NCBI RefSeq assembly: GCF_900099825.1
Contig: NZ_LT629693.1
Span: 6,087,001 to 6,151,000 of the forward strand
Reading direction: 5' to 3'
Source of the DNA: Bradyrhizobium ottawaense
GTDB taxonomy: Bacteria; Pseudomonadota; Alphaproteobacteria; Rhizobiales; Xanthobacteraceae
DNA length: 64,000 bases
The notes under the pieces were generated by a model. That model made no database searches. It saw nothing but the letters and a program-made list of their open reading frames with translations, and was not told the DNA's origin. Each line of letters opens with the position of its first letter. Positions within the stretch are counted from its first letter, which is position 1. A program made the translations under genes and the position numbers. This document shows, one piece after another, positions 42,251 through 51,845 of the stretch.

Positions 42251-44596
42251 CTAGAACCCACCGGCGCTGAATCGCAGCGGTTGCACCACGTCGTAGGCGG
42301 CCTTGGTCAGCGGCACGGCATAGTCGACGGTCAGGGCGCCGAACGGCGAAGCCCAGGTCAGGCCGGCGCCGACCGAGGAGCGCACGACATTCTTGTTGGC
42401 GACCTGCAGCGAGGCCGTCGATCCGCTGTAACGAAACACGCTGCCGGCGTCGACGAAGGCGCTCGCCTTGAGGCCGTATTCATCCGGCACGCCGGGGATC
42501 GCGCTTTGCAGTTCGGCGGTGGTTGCCCAGTACATGCTGCCGCCGACATTATCCATGGTGGTGCCGGGCGTCAGATCCCGCGGCCCAAAGCCGTTGGGCG
42601 CAAAGCCACGGACCATGGTCGGGCCGCCGAAGAAGTTGTTCATCAGCGGCACCTGCTGGCCGCCCCAGCCGGTGATATAGCCGCCTTGCGCCCGAACCAT
42701 GCCGACCAAATCGCTGTTGATCGACTTGTAATAGCGCACGTCCTCGGCGGTCCGCAGGAATTTAACGTCACCGCCGAGGCCGGCCAGATCCTGGCTGAGC
42801 TGGGATTTGATCCCGTTCGACGGGCTCTTGGTGTTGTCGAGCGTACTGTAGGTCGCGGTGCTGCCGGTGGCGGAAACCCAGGCGGGACCAGCGGCGGCCG
42901 CCTGCTGGATTGGCAGCGACGGCGTCAGGCCGGAGGCGTTCGGCACCAGCGTGATGTTCTGATTATAAAGGGAATAGCGCCACTGTACGCCGAGTTGCTC
43001 GTTGATCGGCGTCCCCAGTTGCAGCGTCGCGCCGTAGGTGGTGCTGGCATAGGACTGGTAACTGTTGGCATCGTTTTGCCGGCCGAACAGCTCGATCCCC
43101 GCCGAAACCTTGGTGCCGAGAAAATACGGCTCGGAAGCTGCGAGATCGACCCCGCGCGCATATTGACCGTAGGTGAAGGTGGCCTGCACGTTTTTTCCGG
43201 TGCCGTAGAGATTGCGCTCACCGACCTTGAGTTCGGCGAGGGCGCCGTCGGTGGTTGAGTAACCGCCGGAGATGTTGAAATCGCCGGTCGACTGGTCGAT
43301 GGCCTCGACGTCGAGCACGACCCGATCCGGCGTCGAGCCCGGCCTGTCCGAGATCTTGACGGTCTTGAAATAGTTCAAGTTCTTCAGATGCCGCTCGGCC
43401 CGATCGATCAGCGTCTTGTTATAGGGATCGCCCTCTGCGATATCGAATTCGCGCCGGATCACGTAGTCGCGGGTACGCGTATTGCCGTGGATCTCAATAC
43501 GCTCGACATAGGTTCGTGGCCCCTGATCGATCACGAAGGTGATGCCGACGCGCTGGGCGGCAGCATCGCGGTCGGGGCGGGGCGTGGCCCGTGCAAAGGG
43601 GTAGCCGAGCTTTGCCATCTCGACCGCGAGAACTTCGGTGGTCTTGTCCAGCGCGTTGCCGTCGAACACCGCGCCGGTGCGGGCGAGCGGCAGGCGGCGG
43701 AGTTTGTCGCAATCCAGCCCCGGAACGTTGCAGGTGACGCTGACGTCGCCGAAATGATAGAGCGGGCCCTCGTCGATCGCGAAAGTCACCGCAAATCCCT
43801 TGATCGCCGGATCGTATTCGGCCCTGGCGGAAGTCACGTTCGCGTCGGCATAGCCCTTGCTGCGGTAGTAGAGCCGCAATTGTTCCTGGTCCTGCGCGAT
43901 GCGATCGGGATCGTAGACGTCGCCGCCGGTCAGGAAACTCAGGACGTTCGTTGCCGACGTCTTGATGACGGCGTTGAGCTGCCGCTTGCCGAAAACATGG
44001 TTGCCGGCGAAATTGATCTGTCGAACCGTGGTCTTTGCGCCCTCGGTGATGGCATAGACGAGGTCGACGCGGCCGTTGCCTCGGCCGATGATCTCAGGTT
44101 CGACCCTGACGTCGTCGCGCCCGGCATGCCGGTAAGCCTCGATGATGCCGTTGACGTCGGCCTGCACCGTGGCGCGCTGCAGCGCGCCGCGCGGCTTGGA
44201 GGCAATGGCCGCCGCAAGGTCGGCGTCCTTGACCTTCTTGTTGCCCTCGAATGCGACGCGGTCGAGCACGGCGGCTTCGGACAGATGCACGACCAGCCGC
44301 TCGCCGGAGCGATCGATCGAAACCTTGTCGAACAGGCCGGTTGCGATCAGGGCCTTCAATGCCGCGTCGCGCGCGGCTTCGTCGAACTTCCCGTCCGGTG
44401 CGGCGTGAAAATACGACCGCACCGTTTCGGCATCGACGCGGCGGTTGCCCTCGACGACGATCAGATCGCGCGACGGCTCTGCGGCTTCGGCGGCAATAGA
44501 CGCCACGGAAAGTAATGCAAACGTACCGGCAAGCCAGCGCGCGGCGATGCGCAATTGGTGCGACCGCATGCAAGGCGTGATGCGCAAGATACTCAC
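42251..44596 (-). CDS. bamA: BamA-like outer-membrane assembly protein
   Basis: About 781 residues from a GTG at 44596 with GGAGA 5 bases upstream; ATG 44569 is the alternative, and the frame extends to 44698. A signal peptide (AARWLAGTFALLSVASIAAE) is followed by repeated POTRA modules (IVVEGNRRVDAETVRSYFHA, VAFEGNKKVKDADLAAAIAS, QINFAGNHVFGKRQLNAVI, ERIEIHGNTRTRDYVIRREF), then an Omp85 barrel with the L6 motif VRGF (TMVRGFAPNGFG) and terminal Phe (RFSAGGF). It inserts barrels into the outer membrane. The usual bamA neighbours (rseP, skp, lpxD, fabZ) are absent, so this may be a second, specialised paralogue. Confidence 0.9.
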   Translation of the reverse strand: MSILRITPCMRSHQLRIAARWLAGTFALLSVASIAAEAAEPSRDLIVVEGNRRVDAETVRSYFHAAPDGKFDEAARDAALKALIATGLFDKVSIDRSGERLVVHLSEAAVLDRVAFEGNKKVKDADLAAAIASKPRGALQRATVQADVNGIIEAYRHAGRDDVRVEPEIIGRGNGRVDLVYAITEGAKTTVRQINFAGNHVFGKRQLNAVIKTSATNVLSFLTGGDVYDPDRIAQDQEQLRLYYRSKGYADANVTSARAEYDPAIKGFAVTFAIDEGPLYHFGDVSVTCNVPGLDCDKLRRLPLARTGAVFDGNALDKTTEVLAVEMAKLGYPFARATPRPDRDAAAQRVGITFVIDQGPRTYVERIEIHGNTRTRDYVIRREFDIAEGDPYNKTLIDRAERHLKNLNYFKTVKISDRPGSTPDRVVLDVEAIDQSTGDFNISGGYSTTDGALAELKVGERNLYGTGKNVQATFTYGQYARGVDLAASEPYFLGTKVSAGIELFGRQNDANSYQSYASTTYGATLQLGTPINEQLGVQWRYSLYNQNITLVPNASGLTPSLPIQQAAAAGPAWVSATGSTATYSTLDNTKSPSNGIKSQLSQDLAGLGGDVKFLRTAEDVRYYKSINSDLVGMVRAQGGYITGWGGQQVPLMNNFFGGPTMVRGFAPNGFGPRDLTPGTTMDNVGGSMYWATTAELQSAIPGVPDEYGLKASAFVDAGSVFRYSGSTASLQVANKNVVRSSVGAGLTWASPFGALTVDYAVPLTKAAYDVVQPLRFSAGGF

Positions 44597-44830
44597 GTCG
44601 GTCTCCGATCTGCCCGGCGTCGATCGAATTGCCCGCGCAGGGCAAAAAAATGTCTCACGTAAGGTGAGTTGCAGGCCGAGGTGTCTTCGGCGCCACAATT
44701 TGAACGCCTTGATTAACCCGTTCGGTTCTCAGAATTGTCGCAATGGCCGCTTCATGCTCCGTGCTCGAAAGAGACAGGAACGTTTGCGCTGTGGCCGCAC
44801 CACGCGCCAGCCTTTCGTCAGGAGCATCAC

Positions 44831-45883
44831 ATGCGTTATGCAGCCCTCGTTGCAGCGTTGCTCATGCTGGTCCAGTCCGCCCATGCAGAGAAGACGCCCG
44901 ATATCGATCCGCGCGCGTCGCTCGGCGTGGTCCAACAATGGATCTATAACTACCGCGCCAAGCCGGACTATGCACATGTGCCTGCCGCCGTGCGCGTGCT
45001 GTTTCATTCACAGACCTTCAAGGAGCCGGAAAACGCCGGCATCTATCTCGGCTTTGTCGCGGGCGCCATCGGATCCAATCCGGCCAAAGCCGAGCAACTC
45101 ATCGCCGGTCTGTTTCCAGTGCCGCCGGAGGACGAATGGGTGATCGTCCGCGCCATCGCCTATTCGGGGCTGCCGGACTGGCGAAACATATTGCGCCGGG
45201 TCGCTCCGCGAATGCCGGCGCGGCGGGTGATGATCGACAGCTATCTTGCAGGCAAGCTGCCGACCCTGACCGATATTCCGCTGGAAGAGGTGAAGCCCGG
45301 CATGCTCGACAAACTGAAGGGGGCTTTCACGAAAAACCCGTTCGCCAAGGACGACAAGAAGCTGAACACGACGCTGACATTCGCGAGCAATCAGGATCTG
45401 CTGGACACGCTCTGGGGATATTACTTTGCGACCGGCTCGCATGTCCCGATCCAGCGCATCCTGCAGATGCTGCCCTGGAGCAAGAGCCGCGACACCGTCG
45501 ACAAGCTGACGGTCGGGAGCATGGCGCGCTATACGCTGGCGAGCTACGCGATCCGCGATGCCGGCTTGCGCGAATATCTCCGCAGTGAACTTGCCACGCA
45601 GCCGGCCGCGGTCAAGGTGCCGCTCGGCGAGGTGGTCGAGGCCGCCGACACCGTGCAGATCGCGGCATTGCGCAAGGACGCGCTTGCGGCCGTGGACGAA
45701 CTCAAGACCAAGGGCTCGGACAGCCGGCGCAACCTCGACCTCTGGGGGCAGGTCGGCGTCGGCGCGGTCGCGCTCGGTTGCGTCTCGGCGGCGGCACTGG
45801 GGCAGGTAGCGATTGGCATTCCCTGCGTGATCGGAGGTTCGGCCTCGCAGGGGCTATTGTCGTTCTGGGAGAAGCAGCAGTAA
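44831..45883 (+). CDS. Exported conserved-type protein of unknown function
   Basis: 350 residues from ATG 44831, which has AGGAG 7 bases upstream and starts the signal peptide MRYAALVAALLMLVQSAHAE; an upstream frame extension is not supported. The mature part is helical, with NAGIYLGFVAGAIGSNPAKA, VRAIAYSGLPDWRNILRRVA and LLDTLWGYYFATGSHVPIQR, and a hydrophobic Gly/Ala-rich C-terminus (LWGQVGVGAVALGCVSAAAL) that may be membrane associated. The pattern recalls tetratricopeptide-like exported proteins, but I cannot name it. It diverges from the BamA-like gene, so a link to the envelope is possible. Confidence 0.7.
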   Translation: MRYAALVAALLMLVQSAHAEKTPDIDPRASLGVVQQWIYNYRAKPDYAHVPAAVRVLFHSQTFKEPENAGIYLGFVAGAIGSNPAKAEQLIAGLFPVPPEDEWVIVRAIAYSGLPDWRNILRRVAPRMPARRVMIDSYLAGKLPTLTDIPLEEVKPGMLDKLKGAFTKNPFAKDDKKLNTTLTFASNQDLLDTLWGYYFATGSHVPIQRILQMLPWSKSRDTVDKLTVGSMARYTLASYAIRDAGLREYLRSELATQPAAVKVPLGEVVEAADTVQIAALRKDALAAVDELKTKGSDSRRNLDLWGQVGVGAVALGCVSAAALGQVAIGIPCVIGGSASQGLLSFWEKQQ

Positions 45884-46787
45884 TATTAGCTCGACCATTG
45901 GCCCGGAATTTCTGGACACGGTTGATGCTTCGCCGCGCACTGTCAGCGGGTGCAGCCGTTTCGACGATCGCGATTGATACGCTCAAAGGAAGCCGCAGGC
46001 ATTGCCGGTAATTCGGAATCGACTATGCGAGCCTGGGTTGTGATGAGCACGGGCATTGGTGGCGGAGCCTGGTTATCAGTCCAGTCGCGCTAGTCATGGT
46101 TCTGGGGCGATGACAAGCTTTGCGGGCTTGTTATCCAGGCGATCGGACGAGCAAAATGGTCGCGAACTAGTTCGTCCCGGCTGGCCTCACAGACATGGTT
46201 GATGCCTGATCCGCTATTGGCGTAACCAGGTCATAACTTTAGTCATTTTATCTAGTAGGCCGTGAACCCATCATAAATATGCCCGGTGGACAGCTTGCCA
46301 AAATCCGCTATGCACCGATAGCGAGCAAATTCTGCAGCGCAGCTAATTGACGCGATGTGCGAACCCCGGAAGTCGCGAGCCTGCCAAGAATATCGCGCCA
46401 AGCCCTTGCCGGGCGCAGCTCGTGGTACGTTGAAGAACTCGCCCTCGAAGGAGGTGGCGATGAGCCAGCCGTTCAGCATTTATCATTTTGGCGGTTGCGG
46501 TGACCAAGGGCCGCATCATGCGCCTGCGCAGCGCCCTTGACGACAAAGGATGCACCAGGCAGCGTCTGTAACGTTGAAGTCGTGCGCCCAAGCCGCACTT
46601 CCGCGCGGGGTGAAAGTGCCATCCCGCTTCGCGAATGATGTATCACCGCGCAAGCGGAGTTCGGAGCGCGAGGCCGTGACATTCTTTGAACCGTACGCGA
46701 GCGCAAACGTGGCGGCGCCAAACCACCGTCAGTTAGGCATGTGCAGGCAGATCGTTTGCGGGCTTCTTTGACTCATCTTTATTCAAC
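45884..46787. other. Gene-poor 900-bp interval
   Basis: No conserved gene is visible. One tiny frame at 46460-46540 (26 codons, MSQPFSIYHFGGCGDQGPHH...) has an excellent GAAGGAGGTG ribosome site, so it is either a leader peptide or the start of a decayed gene. Confidence 0.4.
46460..46540 (+). CDS. Possible 26-residue small protein
   Basis: MSQPFSIYHFGGCGDQGPHH then APAQRP. A strong Shine-Dalgarno (GAAGGAGG) sits 6 bases before the ATG, better than most genes in the window. Nothing downstream depends on it visibly. It could equally be the 5' end of a broken gene. Confidence 0.3.
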   Translation: MSQPFSIYHFGGCGDQGPHHAPAQRP

Positions 46788-46788
46788 A

Positions 46789-46820
46789 AAAAAAGGCCAA
46801 CTTTTCAGCTGGCCTTTTTT
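46789..46820. terminator. Bidirectional rho-independent terminator
   Basis: AAAAAAGGCCA (46789-46799) pairs with TGGCCTTTTTT (46810-46820) around ACTTTTCAGC. Poly-T follows on both strands. It serves the Omp31-like gene on the minus strand and may stop plus-strand transcription too. Confidence 0.85.
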
Positions 46821-46842
46821 CATCCATCCCCGCCGACGAGAA

Positions 46843-47604
46843 TTAATATTTTGCGACGATAGGACCGCCGAAGCGGTAATTCACGCGGATCGTTGCCATG
46901 TCCACGTCCTGATGAATACGCTCGACCGGCAATACGGGCGGCGGCGCGAGCGGGCCACTGAAGGCGAGATCGCGGGAGCCCATGAACAGATGATCGTATT
47001 CGAAGCCGACGGACCAATTCGGTGCGAAGCCAAACTCCAGACCTGCCCCGACGGTGCCACCCCAACGGGTTTCGGAGGCGGAGGAAATCAGGACATCTCC
47101 TGCGGTAAAGGAGGTACGGTAATGATCGCCAACAACCGCAGCTCCTCCCTTCACGTAGAACAGCACGTTGTTCCAGGCATAGCCGACCTGACCGGTGAAG
47201 AGGCCGATGCCATTAATCTTCACATGTTCGGTGACCCCTGCAAGCAGCGTGCTTGGCGAACTTCCTTTCAGATCTGCCCAGTCGCCCTGTGCTTCAAGAC
47301 CGAATACCCAGGATGCCGACTGCCAGCGGTAGCCGATCTGCCCACCGGCGAGCCCGCCCGTCGCATCGCCGCAGTTATCCCGGACCGCGGCAGTCGGAAA
47401 ACCGACAAAACCCACGCTGTCAAAGCACTTGCGGCTTGATCCGTACCCGCCGTTGGCGCCGACATAGAAGCCACTCCAATCATAGATTGCAGCGACCATC
47501 GGGGGAGCCTTGGTATAGGGACGAGCGGCAAGATCTGCGGCCGACGCGGGGGCCGAAATTCCCAATGCGATAAGGCCCACTGTGCCCAACAAAAACTTCT
47601 TCAT
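46843..47604 (-). CDS. Omp31/Omp25-like outer-membrane porin
   Basis: 253 residues from ATG 47604 with GGGGGG upstream (ATG 47631 is possible but weaker). Signal peptide MKKFLLGTVGLIALGISAPA then SAADLA. The mature start YDWSGFYVGANGGYGSS is the usual opening of this small 8-strand barrel family in rhizobia. Further strands include VFGLEAQGDWADLKG and LFYVKGGAAVVG, and the C-terminus MATIRVNYRFGGPIVAKY fits. The protein is a structural or porin-like outer-membrane component. It is followed by the strong terminator at 46789-46820. Confidence 0.88.
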   Translation of the reverse strand: MKKFLLGTVGLIALGISAPASAADLAARPYTKAPPMVAAIYDWSGFYVGANGGYGSSRKCFDSVGFVGFPTAAVRDNCGDATGGLAGGQIGYRWQSASWVFGLEAQGDWADLKGSSPSTLLAGVTEHVKINGIGLFTGQVGYAWNNVLFYVKGGAAVVGDHYRTSFTAGDVLISSASETRWGGTVGAGLEFGFAPNWSVGFEYDHLFMGSRDLAFSGPLAPPPVLPVERIHQDVDMATIRVNYRFGGPIVAKY

Positions 47605-47964
47605 AACCCCCCCAATCTCATTTCGCTTCAAAGGTCAAAAAGTTCGAGTCTCCATCTGTAACGCGATTCACTTCGGAAAACCGTTGCCCGATTGCCACAC
47701 CGATTGCAATTGTGGCTTAATCTTAGCGGGATGACGGCCTTGATGGCACATACTTCCTTCTCCCGGATCGTTAGCCTGCCGATGCCGCGCCAAAGACAAT
47801 GTTCGGTTGGCACATCGGCCGGGCGGTGTTTTAGCGCTTTGTGTCCAAGTCCGAGAATGGGTCAAACGCCACCGGTCATTTTCCGCCTGGCCAGTGTCGA
47901 AGTCCGCTTTCGCCCGAGAACCCACCTGATTCCGATACGTAATCTGGTGGCTCATGCTTGTCGG
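47605..47964. other. Upstream region of the Omp31-like gene
   Basis: No gene is supported here. A stretch near 47844-47912 resembles decayed repetitive DNA of the kind noted at 10544 and 12476. Confidence 0.35.
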
Positions 47965-48033
47965 CTCTGTAACCAAGCCGAGGAATGTGGCCATGCAGGA
48001 TCAAGTGAATACCGCCCAGCGGGTGCTAGAATA
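47965..48033 (+). pseudogene. Decayed 5' end of an integrase copy
   Basis: The sequence around ATG 47993 (preceded by CTGTAACCAAGCCGAGGAAT) matches the start of the integrase at 9462 on the minus strand (CTGTAACTGAGCCGAGGAGT). Both continue ATGCAGGATCAAGTGAAT; this copy then reads QDQVNTAQRVLE and stops. Only about 70 bp remain. Confidence 0.7.
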
Positions 48034-48088
48034 AGGGAAAGCTGACGGCGGCAAAGCCACCGCGAAGGCCGCACGGTTGGGCGTTTCG

Positions 48089-48430
48089 TTACGCTGCCGC
48101 CGGCTCTAACAGGCAGCTTTTCTTGCGCTCTTCAGTAAGCGCAGCGATTGTTGCCCTTAGATTGTCGCGGCGCGCAACCATCGTTCGAGCGATCATTGGA
48201 AAGGCAAAATGCGACGGATCTCTAATTGAGACGCTTCGCGTCTCGGCATCGATGCTTTGATCGAGTAACTTAACTGCATTGCTAAGATCACGCAGCAGCT
48301 TTTCCATTTGTTGCTGCCTCAGACGCGCCGCATCAAGGCCAGCTAATAGCTTGGACTTATCCTTTGCCAGGCGGCGGGCCGGGGTGAAACCTGACCGCAC
48401 TTCCGTCTCAGAACGGGGCGCTTGGGTCAT
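48089..48430 (-). CDS. Small coiled-coil protein of unknown function
   Basis: 113 residues; GGAGC 7 bases before ATG 48430. Heptad-rich helices LLAGLDAARLRQQQMEKLLR then DLSNAVKLLDQSIDAETRSV, and RRDNLRATIAALTEERKKSC. There is a basic N-terminal tail and no membrane segment. I do not recognise the family. It may be a rhizobial accessory protein; neighbours are relics. Confidence 0.5.
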   Translation of the reverse strand: MTQAPRSETEVRSGFTPARRLAKDKSKLLAGLDAARLRQQQMEKLLRDLSNAVKLLDQSIDAETRSVSIRDPSHFAFPMIARTMVARRDNLRATIAALTEERKKSCLLEPAAA

Positions 48431-49127
48431 CTATTTGCTCCAAGATGGCACATTGCCGGCAAAATGCCTGGCACGTGGCGATAACTCGCAAGAAGCTTGC
48501 CAATACGAAAACGTGCCTCCGATCGGAAGGTGGAGGGCGAACTCACATCGGAATATGACCGGGCGGCGCGCATTGCACCGGAGCACTTGGAAGCTGCGAC
48601 CGGGCCGCCGTCATCGACGCGACAGCGTTGGTCGCTTCGAGGCGCTTCACCGGGTTGCGGAGACCGAGCTGACGTTGAGGCGCGGACCAAATCAGCGGCG
48701 GATGACGGCAGGAGTGGACAAGCTGACGAAGGCTGTGACCGAACTGGAAGCTCCCGTGAAAACGAGAGTTCGCGCTTCGGCGACCTTCGCAACCGCTTAC
48801 AGCGGACTAGAACCAAGATAAACGCTTCGGTCTAGCCGCCCGACGATGAAACCTAACCAGAAGAGTTGAAGACGGTTTTCTTCGCTCGTTGTGCCATCAT
48901 CGAAACAAGTGTCCTTGGTACCAGAGCTTCGCGCCATCAATGTCTCTGGCCGAGCGCCAAGCACTCCACCTCCTGGCTCCGCCTCGCGCCAGGTAACAAG
49001 ATCTTGGGCGGTAAGGCGCTGTCTCCTCACGCAAACATCCAATGGGCCTGAAGCGGGCAAGTCGTTGCCTGCGACCTTTGCGGTCAGAATCCGTATGAAG
49101 CAGATTCGAACTGGATGAGCAGCTTGG
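48431..49127. other. Gene-poor interval with possible decayed frame
   Basis: Open frames occur on both strands but none has a ribosome site and family signal. The plus-strand frame 48497-48835 is Arg/Ser/Glu-rich and reads like a shifted relic. Confidence 0.35.
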
Positions 49128-49274
49128 TCACTTATTCTGCTGCTCGGATTGCTTTTTGCGGGCAAGGGCCGCATCTGCGAGCAGGTTCTCCTGTCTGTCA
49201 AGGTGACGACTATGCGCTCGCCCTGCGAGGACGATCAGACTAACCGCGATCAGAATCAGGCACAGCCAAATCAT
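49128..49274 (-). CDS. Possible 48-residue membrane protein
   Basis: From ATG 49274: MIWLCLILIAVSLIVLAGRA, then a hydrophilic tail (HSRHLDRQENLLADAALARK). Single transmembrane segment plus charged helix. A TTG at 49325 would extend it. No family recognised. Confidence 0.35.
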   Translation of the reverse strand: MIWLCLILIAVSLIVLAGRAHSRHLDRQENLLADAALARKKQSEQQNK

Positions 49275-49325
49275 GTTCTGGGTATTCAAAGCGCCAGCCA
49301 ACGTGAACGCAATAAGCTTCGACAA

Positions 49326-49883
49326 GACCCGTGCCCTCGGACGCGTGAGATTTTACAGATGCTGCGCGAGGTACGCTCGTCGTGTTAGGAAATTAGTCAA
49401 AATGGCCCCGCTTTGCCTCGACCGATGTGTTCCTAGATTGTTCTTTAATTTTCGGTACAACGTCAAGAGAAGATTTAGCGAGCACCTTTGCAGAAAATCG
49501 TCTGCTCTGCGGGAGCGTGATGCTGCGTTAATCCTGCCCGACCGGGCAGTCAGTCATGTTAGAACCGAATTACGAAGCTCTAGAATACCCCGTGCGTCGC
49601 AGATCCACGAAAATGTTTAGCTGCGATTCGTTGACCCGTACTGCGAGCCTGCAAAACATATCGCAAACGCAGTAGTAAATTGCGCTAGGCTGCGGTTGCA
49701 GGGTTGTCTGGGTTTACGTTTGAAGGTGCCTTGAAATTCTGACCGGCTTGCTGATTGCGGGACATTTCTAAATTGGTTGCCTTAATCGCGAAGTCTCACG
49801 GCTAATTCGCGACCTAAGTTCCGAGATATCGATAAACACGTCCGCCTGTCGGCGAAGCTCATCTGCAATCATCGGCGGTTGAG
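49326..49883. other. Non-coding interval before the NYN fragment
   Basis: No supported gene in about 560 bp; composition is lower in GC than the flanks. Confidence 0.35.
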
Positions 49884-50141
49884 TTAAGTTTGTGGAGACC
49901 ACCGTAAATCTAACCCCGCGACGGTGAAGCCATTGTAAGCGAGCCAATCGAGCAGGGGCCTGAGCGTCGAGGACTCACCTTCGTTGAACATCGCCGTGTA
50001 ATAGTAGGCCCGTACGACCTGGCCACGACTTTGGAACTCGCGAAGAAGACGCTTAAAATCAAGATCGAAACCGAGCGTCCGAGCAGTTGAATACAAGTTG
50101 GCGCCGTCAATAAAAAGCGCAATTCGGGGCGGCCTCGTCAT
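49884..50141 (-). pseudogene. Truncated NYN-domain (LabA/DUF88) protein
   Basis: From ATG 50141: RIALFIDGANLYSTARTLGF then DLDFKRLLREFQSRGQVVRA, YYYTAMFNEGESSTLRPLLD and WLAYNGFTV. This is the N-terminal half of the NYN PIN-like RNase fold, with the first catalytic Asp in FIDGANL. The frame then ends after a non-family tail (AGLDLRWSPQT), so the C-terminal acidic residues are missing. The intact family is about 180-190 residues. Confidence 0.7.
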
Positions 50142-50351
50142 GCAATTGCTCACAGATGCCGGTGCACTGAATGTCACGGGCTACGGGAAATACCATCCAT
50201 CAATGATCAACATTAGATAATTGGCGGGCAAGGATCTTTCAGAAGTTAGCCGTCATCCCAAAAAAAGCAATCTCGGGCAAGTGGTTGGCTTGGTCTCCCT
50301 CCGGTGTGGGCCGCCTTGTTGGGTTAGGTTGATTGCGCTGTAACAGTCCTT

Positions 50352-50801
50352 ATGGACGTCCATAAGCACAGTACTCAGACTGAACGGTTAGAGGTCGTCG
50401 AGACGGGCCGGCGGCGGCGTTGGTCCGACGATGAGAAGCTTCAGATCGTGTTGGAGAGCTTGGAGACGCCGCGTGCGATCTCGTCGACAGCGAGGCGTCA
50501 TGGCATTTCGCGCTCATTGCTGATGACGTGGCGGCGCGCCTTCCGCGCCGAGCCCATGAGGCCCGCCATACGGCAGAGCGGCTTTGTGAGGGCGGTGGTT
50601 GCTACTGCCGAGACAATCGCTGCGGAACCCGGCGCACGAGCGAGCGGCCGCATGGTGATCGAGATCGGTAAAGACCGTCGCGCCATCGTCGACGCCGGTG
50701 TCGATGCGGCCGCGCGCTGGCGCGGGTGCTTGCCATTCTGGGGCGGCGATGATCCCGGTCGGGGCAGGTGTACGGATCTGGATTGCCAGCGGCCACACTG
50801 A
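50352..50801 (+). pseudogene. IS66 tnpA (OrfA) with C-terminal frameshift
   Basis: The HTH region is identical to the 5183 fragment except Q for R. The frame then runs RRAFRAEPMRPAIRQSGFVR and GRMVIEIGKDRRAIVDAGVD, after which a 2-base change alters the frame. The correct end ALARVLAILGRR is readable in another frame just before tnpB. Confidence 0.8.
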
Positions 50802-51097
50802 CATGAGGAAAGGGATGAATGGCCTGGCGTTGCTGGTGCAGGAGGGCCTTGGCCGCGTTCCGTTCGCAGGCGACGTCCTCGTGTTCCGCGGTCGCGCTGG
50901 TTCGTTGATTAAAGCCCTGTGGCATGACGGGATCGGACTGTCGCTTTAAGCGGCTCGACCGTGGACGGTTTGTCTGGCCGGCGACGGTGGATAGTGTGGT
51001 GGCGCTGAGTGCGGCACAGATGAGTTATCTGCTGGAGGCGATCGACTGGAGAAAGCCGACGATGCCGGCTGACTGCAAAGTCAAAGACCCCTTCTAA
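50749..51097 (+). pseudogene. IS66 tnpB (OrfB) with internal deletion
   Basis: MIPVGAGVRIWIASGHTDMR then KGMNGLALLVQEGLGRVPFA and GDVLVFRGRAGSLIKALWHD are intact. At 50947 a deletion of about 5 bases makes a stop; the rest (KRLDRGRFVWPATVD, ALSAAQMSYLLEAIDWRKP) continues in the next frame to 51097. Confidence 0.85.
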
Positions 51098-51326
51098 CGC
51101 ATTATGCTAATTTGGCCAACTTTATAGCGGTCACCGCTCATTCGGACCCGCAAAATTGAAATAGCGGCTTAACGCTAGGCAGGCGCGCCGACGTTGAGGG
51201 GCGAGGTGAACACATTTTGCGTTGTTGGAAAGCTGTGGTTCGACCACAAGTGCAGATCAGCGATGGAAAGTGTCTGTACACAAAGGTCGAAAATCATCCG
51301 CCTTCAATCGACTGAAAGTCCTCTCG

Positions 51327-51845
51327 TTAGTCCGCTCCCTTGTCTCCGCTAGCGGGTAAACTCACTCTCGTCTGACGATCAGGTGGGGAGACTTGCCCGC
51401 CGGGAAAATCCATAGGAGGTGAAGTGCCTTGTTTCGGAGGCGCCTGCATCGCGAAATGCTCCAGTGCAGCCTGCCGGAGGTGATCCGGATTTCGTTCGCC
51501 GTCGGCCGCCCGGTCAAGAATTTTTTGAGCGATCTCTTTCATCCTGGATTGTGCGACGGGCGAGGGGAGGCACACTATCGCCTGGTCGAGGGCTTTGGCC
51601 ATTGCGGAAATCGATTCCTCTCCAAATGATGGTCCTCCGAATTTGGCACCGTCGAGTTCTTCAATGAGAAGACGACTTCTCGATTTGCCGACGGAGTCAG
51701 TCAATGCTGCATGGCCGTCGTCGGCAGACAGAACAGGGTGAGTGGAAGCGAAAGGCACCGGTGGCGCTCGTCGTTCGAAAGCCGACATTACTTTTTCAGG
51801 CAAGAAAAGCTGCAGCGAGTATGAAATGATGTGTCGCAACTTCAT
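51327..51845 (-). CDS. Hypothetical protein of unknown function
   Basis: 172 residues from ATG 51845, with GAGGGTGG upstream. After MKLRHIISYSLQLFLPEKVM the chain is hydrophilic, with a helical centre (ESISAMAKALDQAIVCLPSP then VAQSRMKEIAQKILDRAADG) and a Pro/Gln-rich tail. No family recognised. It is a plausible real gene because of start-site quality and length, in otherwise degraded surroundings. Confidence 0.5.
   Translation of the reverse strand: MKLRHIISYSLQLFLPEKVMSAFERRAPPVPFASTHPVLSADDGHAALTDSVGKSRSRLLIEELDGAKFGGPSFGEESISAMAKALDQAIVCLPSPVAQSRMKEIAQKILDRAADGERNPDHLRQAALEHFAMQAPPKQGTSPPMDFPGGQVSPPDRQTRVSLPASGDKGAD

Larger units (their letters stand above)
50293..51097 (+). mobile_element. 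Degenerate IS66-family element (tnpA and tnpB only)
   Basis: The first 250 bp match 5124-5373. The remaining part runs through frameshifted tnpA and tnpB. The large tnpC transposase and the right end are absent, so the element cannot move on its own. Confidence 0.85.
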
